Assembly (NCBI GenBank): GCA_041675805.1
Contig: JBAYTD010000043.1
Coordinates: 1-20,043 of the forward strand
Origin: JANNWF01 sp041675805
GTDB taxonomy: Bacteria > Pseudomonadota > Gammaproteobacteria > Xanthomonadales > Xanthomonadaceae
Reading direction: 5' to 3'
Length of the DNA: 20,043 nt
The notes beneath the pieces are model-generated. The model worked only from the letters and a program-made list of their open reading frames with translations. It made no database searches and was not told where the DNA came from. The number at the start of each line of letters is the position of its first letter. Position 1 is the first letter of the stretch. Of this stretch, positions 14,498 to 20,043 are shown piece after piece. The translations under genes were made by a program, and so were the position numbers.

Positions 14498-14742
14498 GGT
14501 GACTCCGATCAGGATATTCAGCCCGCCATTGTAGCGGCTCGCGTACGCGGCAGTTGAACGGCAGGCCCAAACGCCGGCCTGGCCAAGACTGTGCAATCGC
14601 CGCCGTTGCCGTTGCCGCCGGGCCATGACGGCCGGTCCTGCGTGGGTGCCGCTGCCGTCGGTATCCGGCCCGGATCAGGCCACCCCGCTCCAGCTTGCCG
14701 CTACCGGCGTCGCCTGCGCAGATGCGGGGCAGCGGCGGGTCG
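14498..14742. other. intergenic region between the FGE and aldehyde dehydrogenase genes
   Basis: Both flanking genes read on the minus strand. The left 60 bases hold the promoter-like sequence of the dehydrogenase. In the remainder I see no convincing hairpin terminator for the sulfatase-FGE operon, only short GC repeats, and no ORF with family similarity. Confidence 0.5.
14528..14558 (-). promoter_or_regulatory. promoter-like sequence for the aldehyde dehydrogenase
   Basis: On the minus strand a TACAAT -10 (14533-14528, five of six consensus bases) is preceded, 19 bases upstream, by TTCAAC (14558-14553) as a weak -35. The -10 is about 30 bases before the ATG, giving a short leader that contains the GGAG ribosome binding site. 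Confidence 0.5.
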
Positions 14743-15855
14743 TCACGCCGTGCGGACCAGTCGGAAGCCCAGATGCGACATCGGGCTGTACGGGTCGCAG
14801 CCGCGCCGGGCGCTGGGGCGGTAGGACAGGCAATAGTCCTCGTTGCAGAGGAAGGAGCCGCCGCGGATGACCCGTTTCGGTGCGTTGGCCGGTACGCCGG
14901 GGTCGGACGGGTCGTAGCAGTCGGTCGGGCCGGTCGGGTTGACGATGGAGCCGCGTGCATCGCGCGCCTGCTGCGCGAAGTAGTCGGCGCGGTACCAGTC
15001 GGCCACCCATTGCCAGGCGTTGCCGGTCATGTCGTACAGGCCGTAGCCGTTGGCCGGGAAAGTGCGGGCGGCGGAGGTGCCGACCGCGCCGCCGGCACGG
15101 GCGCTGACCACCGGGAAGGGGCGCTGTTTCGCATCCCAGTAATTGGCCAGTTGCGCACCGTCGGGATCGGTCAGTTCGTCGCCCCAGGCATAAGTGGCCT
15201 GTTCCAGGCCGCCGCGTGCGGCGAACTCCCATTCGGCTTCGGTCGGCAGGCGCTTGCCGGCCCAGCGGGCATAGGCCAGTGCGTCCTCGTGGCTGACCTG
15301 CACCACCGGATGCGCGCCCTTGCCTTCGATCGTGCTGCCCGGACCTTGCGGCTGCCGCCATTGCGCGCCGGGCACATAGCTCCACCAGCGCGAATAGTCG
15401 TCCAGCCGCTGTGGTGCGCTGCTGCCGGTGAACACCATCGCGCCGGGCACCAGCACTTCATCCGGCGGTCGTGGCACGCCCGGCGGCAGTTGCACGCGGA
15501 TGCTGTCCCAGTCGGGTTTGCGTTCGGCGGTGGTGACGTAGCCGGTCTGGCGCACGAACTGCGCGAACTGGTCGTTGCTGACGTGCGTGGTGTCCATCCA
15601 GAAGCCATCCACCTGCACCGCATGCGTCGGCCGCTCGTTCAACTGCGCCAGATTGTGGTCGCTGCCCATGAGGAAACGGCCGCCGGGAATCCAGGCCATG
15701 CCCAGCGGGCCGTTGCTGCCGTCGCCGATGAGGATCCGGTGTACTTGCGGGCGTGTCGACAGACGTCCGCCGAGTACGCCGGCGGCGGCAGCGGCGACCA
15801 GTGTGATGCCGCCAAGCAGCAGTTTTCGACGCGGGATGGACTCAATGGACGGCAT
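14743..15855 (-). CDS. formylglycine-generating enzyme (SUMF1/FGE) with a Tat-like signal
   Basis: Oxidises the CxPxR cysteine of sulfatases to formylglycine, the residue that makes them active. It is 370 aa. The N-terminus, IPRRKLLLGG followed by a 13-residue hydrophobic stretch, looks like a twin-arginine export signal or anchor. The FGE-sulfatase domain runs from about residue 50 to the end: MAWIPGGRFLMGSD, VDGFWMDTTHVSNDQFAQFV, VSHEDALAYARWAGKRLPTEAEWEFAARGG, GLYDMTGNAWQWVADW and RVIRGGSFLCNEDYCLSYRPSARRG. Cys337 and Cys342 have the same spacing as the copper-binding pair of human FGE (C336/C341), so this is a real FGE and not a lectin-type relative lacking cysteines. The start overlaps the sulfatase stop by 14 bases. 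It is the last gene of the operon and most likely matures the two sulfatases. Confidence 0.93.
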   Translation of the reverse strand: MPSIESIPRRKLLLGGITLVAAAAAGVLGGRLSTRPQVHRILIGDGSNGPLGMAWIPGGRFLMGSDHNLAQLNERPTHAVQVDGFWMDTTHVSNDQFAQFVRQTGYVTTAERKPDWDSIRVQLPPGVPRPPDEVLVPGAMVFTGSSAPQRLDDYSRWWSYVPGAQWRQPQGPGSTIEGKGAHPVVQVSHEDALAYARWAGKRLPTEAEWEFAARGGLEQATYAWGDELTDPDGAQLANYWDAKQRPFPVVSARAGGAVGTSAARTFPANGYGLYDMTGNAWQWVADWYRADYFAQQARDARGSIVNPTGPTDCYDPSDPGVPANAPKRVIRGGSFLCNEDYCLSYRPSARRGCDPYSPMSHLGFRLVRTA

Positions 15856-18091
15856 GGCTGGGCGGGCAGATGGTGTTGTAGTTGGACAGGATGACGATGC
15901 CGTCGGCGGCGTCGGTATGGCCGTCGAAGACGCCATCGACGAGGAAATCGTAGACGCTGGACAGGCCCCACTGGTCGGCGATGCGCTTCCATTCGGCCAG
16001 ATCGGTCGAATCCACCACGCCGTCCCGGTTGCCATCACCCGGGCAGTCGGGCTGGGAAGCGAGCAGTTCGTCCAGCCGCGCCGCCAGATGGTCGTAGGCG
16101 GCCTGCTGTTCGATGCTCAGGCTGCCATCGAGCAGGTTGTTGCTGGCCGGATCTTCCAGCATCGGTGCCGGCGTGGCCTGGTCGACCCGGTAGAACTCGA
16201 TGCTCAGGTCCTGGCGGGCGTCGTCGGTAACGCTGTCGTAGTTAATCGTGGTGTTGTGGACGATCTTGTACTCCTCATCGCGGATGGCGAGCGAGCTTTC
16301 CGGCAGCACTTCGACCGGCAGTGCCAGCGGATCGGCACCGAGGATGGCCTGGTTCACCTGCCAGCATTGCGCATAGCCGGCACCGCCGTTGTCCACCACC
16401 GAGGCATCGCTGTAGGCCGGACCCCACCAGACCCCGAGGTTGTCCTCGCACACGCTCTTGGAGGTGGGAATCTGGGTGCAACTGCCGCCGGCCCCCGCGC
16501 TGCGGCCGACGATGCAGGGACCGTTGCGGCCATCGTTGGCCTGGATGTTGACGCCGGCCTGGGTGAAGTTGATCGTGCGCAGGCCGGGCTGGGCGGGGTC
16601 CTGCAGATACGGCAGCAGCGGTACCGAGTCGATGGTGCGCGGTGATTCCTGCTGTGCGTCCAGACCCGCCAGTTCGCCGAAGAACTGGAACAGGTCCACC
16701 GCGTTGACCATGTGCTCCACGCTGCGGCCCGGCTGCGCCACCTGCGGCCCGGCGACGATCAGCGGCACCCACACGCCGGTCTGGTAGGAGCCGCCCTTGG
16801 CCAGCGACGGGTTGAAGGGTGCCTTGACCGCAAAGCCGAGCGAGCCGTTGTCGCCGACGATCACGATCACGGTATTGCCGGCCAGCGGGTCGTAGACCAG
16901 GTCGCCGTTCCCGTCGCGCGTGGCCAGGCCGGTTTCCAGCAGCAGGCGGCCGAACTCGGTATCCATCGCCTCGGTCATCTGGTTCTGGATGATGCGCCCG
17001 TGCACGGTGCTGGTGCAGTCCAGCAGATTGCCGGAAAACCCCGGCGCATCCGGAAAAAACTGCGACAACAGCGTGCTGCTTTGCGGGGCGAGTGCCATCG
17101 GTGCCGGCTGCCATGGCGTATGCGCGGCCGAGTAGCTGACCGTGGCCATCCACCGGGCATCGACCGGACGCGAGTTGATCCACTGGATTGCGGCATCGGT
17201 TTCGATGCTGGTGCGGTAGCCGCGTGCGCGCGGATCGTCCAGCGACACCTCCTCGACTTCGCCGTTGTCCACGATCACCAGCGGCGAGACGTAGAAGGCG
17301 TTTTCCCGGTTGAAGTCCAGCGTCACGCCATCCGGCAGCGGCGCATCGCAGTCGGCCTGCTCGCGCACGAAGATGCCGCCCTGGGCCATGCAGGCCATGC
17401 CGCTGCTGTCGTGGCCGAGCACCGGTGGCGCGGACAGGGACGTGCAGCTGCCGTCGCTGAAATGGCAGGCACCGGCCAGGTGGTGCGGATAGAAGCCGCA
17501 GCGCCAGCGTTCGGAGTCGTAAACGCCGCCCGCCGTGGTGTCGACCGAACCGGGCAGGCCGCCGACCCAGCCGTGGAAGCGATCCCAGCCCAGCACCGCC
17601 GGGGTGGCGTTGCCGGCTTCGTTGTGCTCCGGCCCGGCCAGGTGGAACTTGCCGAACATCGCGCTTTCGTAGCCGGCTTTCTTCAGCAGCTTGGGCACGG
17701 TCAGGTCGAACGGGGATATCTGCGAATTGGCCAGGTCGTTCGGTCCCAGCGCCTGGTACATGTCGGTGCGCAGCGGGAAGCGCCCGGTGAAGAAGGCAGC
17801 CCGTCCGGGCGAGCATTCGGGCATCGACCAGGTGTTGCGGAACTTCACCCCGGCCTGCGCCACGGCGGCAATATTGGGCATCGGCGGCGGTGTTGCGCCG
17901 CCATAGCCGAAGGCGGCCATCTGGTCGATGCCGACATCGTCCATGACGATGAACAGGATGTTGGGCGGCGGAGTGTCGTCGCCGCTCTCGAAGCCGTCGG
18001 AAAAAATCGTCGCCGCCGCCGCCCAGGCCAGCGGCAACAACAAGGACATCGCCAGCAGCGGGAGGATCAGCCGGTGCAAGAGGGTGTGCAT
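15842..18091 (-). CDS. secreted Cys-type sulfatase with C-terminal dockerin-like EF-hand module
   Basis: A 749-aa sulfatase hydrolysing sulfate esters of an unknown substrate outside the cytoplasm. A Sec signal peptide (about 1-27) is followed by the tag IFSDGFESGD (29-38). The catalytic domain has metal ligands Asp51-Asp52 (VMDDVG), the formylglycine motif CSPGR at 93-97 with GRAAFFTGRFP, GKFHLAG (Lys148, His150), His324 (SAAHTPW), Asp414-Asn415 (VGDNGS) and Lys432. Two cysteine-rich insertions, at about 198-248 and 526-576, are not standard for the family. The last 67 residues, from Cys683, hold an EF-hand (DGNRDGVVDSTDL) and a degenerate second one, ending CPPSHAVH. GGAG lies 7 bases before the ATG. 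The gene starts 14 bases after the upstream paralogue and overlaps the FGE gene. Confidence 0.94.
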   Translation of the reverse strand: MHTLLHRLILPLLAMSLLLPLAWAAAATIFSDGFESGDDTPPPNILFIVMDDVGIDQMAAFGYGGATPPPMPNIAAVAQAGVKFRNTWSMPECSPGRAAFFTGRFPLRTDMYQALGPNDLANSQISPFDLTVPKLLKKAGYESAMFGKFHLAGPEHNEAGNATPAVLGWDRFHGWVGGLPGSVDTTAGGVYDSERWRCGFYPHHLAGACHFSDGSCTSLSAPPVLGHDSSGMACMAQGGIFVREQADCDAPLPDGVTLDFNRENAFYVSPLVIVDNGEVEEVSLDDPRARGYRTSIETDAAIQWINSRPVDARWMATVSYSAAHTPWQPAPMALAPQSSTLLSQFFPDAPGFSGNLLDCTSTVHGRIIQNQMTEAMDTEFGRLLLETGLATRDGNGDLVYDPLAGNTVIVIVGDNGSLGFAVKAPFNPSLAKGGSYQTGVWVPLIVAGPQVAQPGRSVEHMVNAVDLFQFFGELAGLDAQQESPRTIDSVPLLPYLQDPAQPGLRTINFTQAGVNIQANDGRNGPCIVGRSAGAGGSCTQIPTSKSVCEDNLGVWWGPAYSDASVVDNGGAGYAQCWQVNQAILGADPLALPVEVLPESSLAIRDEEYKIVHNTTINYDSVTDDARQDLSIEFYRVDQATPAPMLEDPASNNLLDGSLSIEQQAAYDHLAARLDELLASQPDCPGDGNRDGVVDSTDLAEWKRIADQWGLSSVYDFLVDGVFDGHTDAADGIVILSNYNTICPPSHAVH

Positions 18092-18105
18092 GTGGTGGCT
18101 CCGTC

Positions 18106-20043
18106 TCAGTGCGCTGCCGGCGGCACGCAGGCGGTGCCGAGGTGGGCGATGATGATGGCCAGGTCGGCATCATCGGTGCGGCCGTCGTGGTTGAAGTCGT
18201 ACCAGGTCGACTGTCCGACGCCATCGAACTGGTTCAGCGCGCTCAGTTCGGCCCAGTTGTCCAGATCGGTCTGGTCCACCTGGAAATCGCGGTTGCCATC
18301 GCCGGGGCAGTGGATCTGGTCGTAGTTGTAGTGGTACGCGGCGATCGCGTCGCGCTGGTCCAGTTCGGCAGAAAGCATGCTGTACGCAGCTTGCGCTTCG
18401 GGATCGAGCCCGGAGACATCCAGCGGCGCGGTGCCGATGGCGAGTTCGCTGCCTTCCTTGTCGAGCACCGGATTGGGCTGCGCCAGCATGTCGATCCGGT
18501 ACAGCTCGTCGATATTGCTGTTGACGCCGGTGTAGACGGAGTTGACCGGATCGGTCAGGTCTTCGGTGAAGGTCTTGCGGTTCAGTCGCACCAGCTTGTG
18601 GACGCCGTCGCTGGCGGCCTTGGACGAATCGGGCAGCACCTTGGTGGCATCGGTCGGATCCAGCGCCTTGCGGTAGGACATGACCTGTCCGCAGTGCTGG
18701 AAACCGGCGGCCGGCACGCCCGCCAGACCGGAATCGGCACCGTACCAGACCCCGCCCTGATCGCCGCACAGCGCCTTGTTCGGGAAGATCACGAAGCAGG
18801 TGTCGGCGGCTTCCACCACGCAGGGCTGGGCGACGATGCCGGCGGCCGGGTTGGGGAAGTTGGTGCCCATTTCGGTGAAGTTGATCGTGCGCAGCGCATC
18901 GTGCGCCGGCTCGGTCAGATAGGCCAGCATCGGCTGCGCGTCGATCGGCCGCTCCGCCGGGATGTGGGCGTCGATGTCGGCGCCGACCAGATCGGCGAAC
19001 AGGCGGTACAGATCGGGCGAACTGACCTGATGCTGCACCTCGCGGCCCGGTGCGGCGACCATCGGGCCGGCCACCAGCAGCGGCACGCCGACGCCGGTCT
19101 GATAGGCCGAACCCTTGGCGCGGGTCGGGTCGAAACGCCCGGGCGCGGTGAATTTCACGCTGTTGACGTAGGTGCCGTTGTCGCCCATCACCACGACCAC
19201 GGTGTTGCTGCGGGCCGGGTCGTAGTCCAGCGTGCCGTCGCCGTTCCATTGCGCCAGCCCGGTTTCCACCAGCAGGCGGCCGATTTCCCGGTCCATCGCC
19301 TCGACCATCAGGTTGGTGACCAGGCGGTCGTCGATCATGCCGATGACCTGCCCCGGCGCACCTTCCACGTCCGACAGCGGCGAGCAGACCAGGTTGTCGT
19401 TGCGGCCCGGCGTGTCCGCCGCGATCAGCGCCAGCGGCGGCACCTGCAACGGCGTGTGGATGGCGGAGTAACCCAGCGACATCATCCACGGCCTGTCGGC
19501 AGGCTGCGCGTTCGCCCAGGCGATGGCGCGGTCGGTTTCCAGCGTGCTGCGATAGCCGCGCGCCGAGGCGTCGGTGGCCAGCACTTCGCCGGCATTGCCA
19601 TCCGCATCGCTCCAGACGAACTTGCCGGTGTAGTAGCCGTTCTGCGCCTCGAAATCGATGTGGCCGGGCGTGCCGGCCTGGCAGGCCTGATTCGGATCGA
19701 AGATGCCGCCGCGATCCAGGCAGGCGCGGCCCGGCGTGCGCAGGCCGCCAGCATCGTCACGGACGATCTGCTCGCAACTGTCGTCGACGAAATAGCAGGC
19801 ACCCTGGTCGGCACCATGGGTGCTGTCCATCGTGGTGTTGGCGACGAAACCGCAGGCGTGCGGGCCGGCGGTGACGTCATCGCCGAAGCTGCGCAGGCCG
19901 GCGCGGGTGTCGATTGGATACGGCGCGCCATCCAGATAGCCGTCGAAGTGGTCCCAGCCGAGCTTCCACATGGTCTGCAGGCCGTAGGGCAGGTTCGCCG
20001 AGGTGCCCAGATTGGTGCCGGTCAGATGCATCTTGCCGATCAT
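18106..20043 (-). CDS. second sulfatase with dockerin-like module, N-terminus outside the window
   Basis: A paralogue of the downstream sulfatase, truncated by the window edge; 646 codons including the stop are visible. The first visible residues, MIGKMHLTG, align with residues 145-153 (MFGKFHLAG) of the neighbour, so that methionine is internal and some 145 residues, with the signal peptide and formylglycine motif, lie off the window. Visible active-site blocks are GKMHL, YSAIHTP (His196 of the visible part), MGDNGT (Asp288-Asn289) and Lys310 (RAKGSAYQTG). The same two cysteine sets as in the neighbour are present (C64, C83, C90, C108, C121 and C408, C416, C426, C451). The protein ends with a 67-residue module with two good EF-hands, DGNRDFQVDQTDL and DFNHDGRTDDADL, and the tail CVPPAAH. 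Confidence 0.92.
   Translation of the reverse strand: MIGKMHLTGTNLGTSANLPYGLQTMWKLGWDHFDGYLDGAPYPIDTRAGLRSFGDDVTAGPHACGFVANTTMDSTHGADQGACYFVDDSCEQIVRDDAGGLRTPGRACLDRGGIFDPNQACQAGTPGHIDFEAQNGYYTGKFVWSDADGNAGEVLATDASARGYRSTLETDRAIAWANAQPADRPWMMSLGYSAIHTPLQVPPLALIAADTPGRNDNLVCSPLSDVEGAPGQVIGMIDDRLVTNLMVEAMDREIGRLLVETGLAQWNGDGTLDYDPARSNTVVVVMGDNGTYVNSVKFTAPGRFDPTRAKGSAYQTGVGVPLLVAGPMVAAPGREVQHQVSSPDLYRLFADLVGADIDAHIPAERPIDAQPMLAYLTEPAHDALRTINFTEMGTNFPNPAAGIVAQPCVVEAADTCFVIFPNKALCGDQGGVWYGADSGLAGVPAAGFQHCGQVMSYRKALDPTDATKVLPDSSKAASDGVHKLVRLNRKTFTEDLTDPVNSVYTGVNSNIDELYRIDMLAQPNPVLDKEGSELAIGTAPLDVSGLDPEAQAAYSMLSAELDQRDAIAAYHYNYDQIHCPGDGNRDFQVDQTDLDNWAELSALNQFDGVGQSTWYDFNHDGRTDDADLAIIIAHLGTACVPPAAH

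Noticed and set aside
12518..14557. 679-codon plus-strand open frame opposite the aldehyde dehydrogenase
   Set aside because: Its translation is low-complexity and matches no family; it is an antisense shadow of a strongly conserved gene in GC-rich DNA.
12558..14960. Upstream extension of the pyrD frame, giving a 1146-codon open frame
   Set aside because: PyrD similarity starts at the ATG at 12557; the extension is an out-of-frame shadow of the DUF4190 and dehydrogenase genes.
20035..20043. Window-edge ATG as the true start of the second sulfatase
   Set aside because: The residues MIGKMHL align with an internal segment (from residue 145) of the complete paralogue, so the gene continues beyond the window.

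Overview
The window is about 20 kb of dense, GC-rich chromosomal DNA with short intergenic gaps, mostly housekeeping genes plus one accessory locus. The genes fit a Gammaproteobacterium, probably in the Lysobacterales (Xanthomonadales). Support comes from a bacterial-type Fpr close to Azotobacter/Pseudomonas Fpr, a class 2 PyrD, a CsdA-type DeaD, an FNR/ANR-type box at hemN, and an 'IFSDGFESGD' segment that I associate from memory with secreted proteins of that order. The taxonomic call is an inference. I saw no tRNA, rRNA, CRISPR, insertion sequence or phage gene.

Left part (1-6.6 kb). The 3' end of deaD is followed by fpr. Convergent to fpr is a two-gene rnfC-rnfD operon joined by a 4-bp overlap, with no rnfA, B, G or E beside it. 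Both Rnf proteins keep their general architecture but lack cofactor motifs normally found in the family. Divergent from rnfC is a secreted FKBP-type isomerase, then an apparent nudL-sseA pair.

Middle (6.6-14.5 kb). hemN lies on the minus strand behind a near-perfect FNR/ANR box placed so close to the start codon that a nearly leaderless transcript is predicted. Upstream of it is an enoyl-CoA isomerase-like gene. A small exported PCuAC-fold protein lacking the usual copper ligands runs the other way. A tight minus-strand operon follows: DUF4190 protein, pyrD, murB and an EamA transporter, with stop/start overlaps at the last two junctions. Upstream of it is an ALDH7-type aldehyde dehydrogenase with its own promoter-like sequence.

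Right part (14.7-20.0 kb). This is the most unusual region: a minus-strand operon of two paralogous secreted sulfatases (the upstream one runs off the window) and a formylglycine-generating enzyme (FGE). The complete sulfatase has a Sec signal peptide and the CxPxR motif that FGE oxidises. Both sulfatases carry two matching sets of cysteines and end in a 67-residue dockerin-like EF-hand module bracketed by cysteines. The FGE has both active-site cysteines but starts with a Tat-like signal, which suggests that formylglycine is made outside the cytoplasm. Together these look like a self-contained export, maturation and calcium-module cassette acting on an unknown sulfated substrate.
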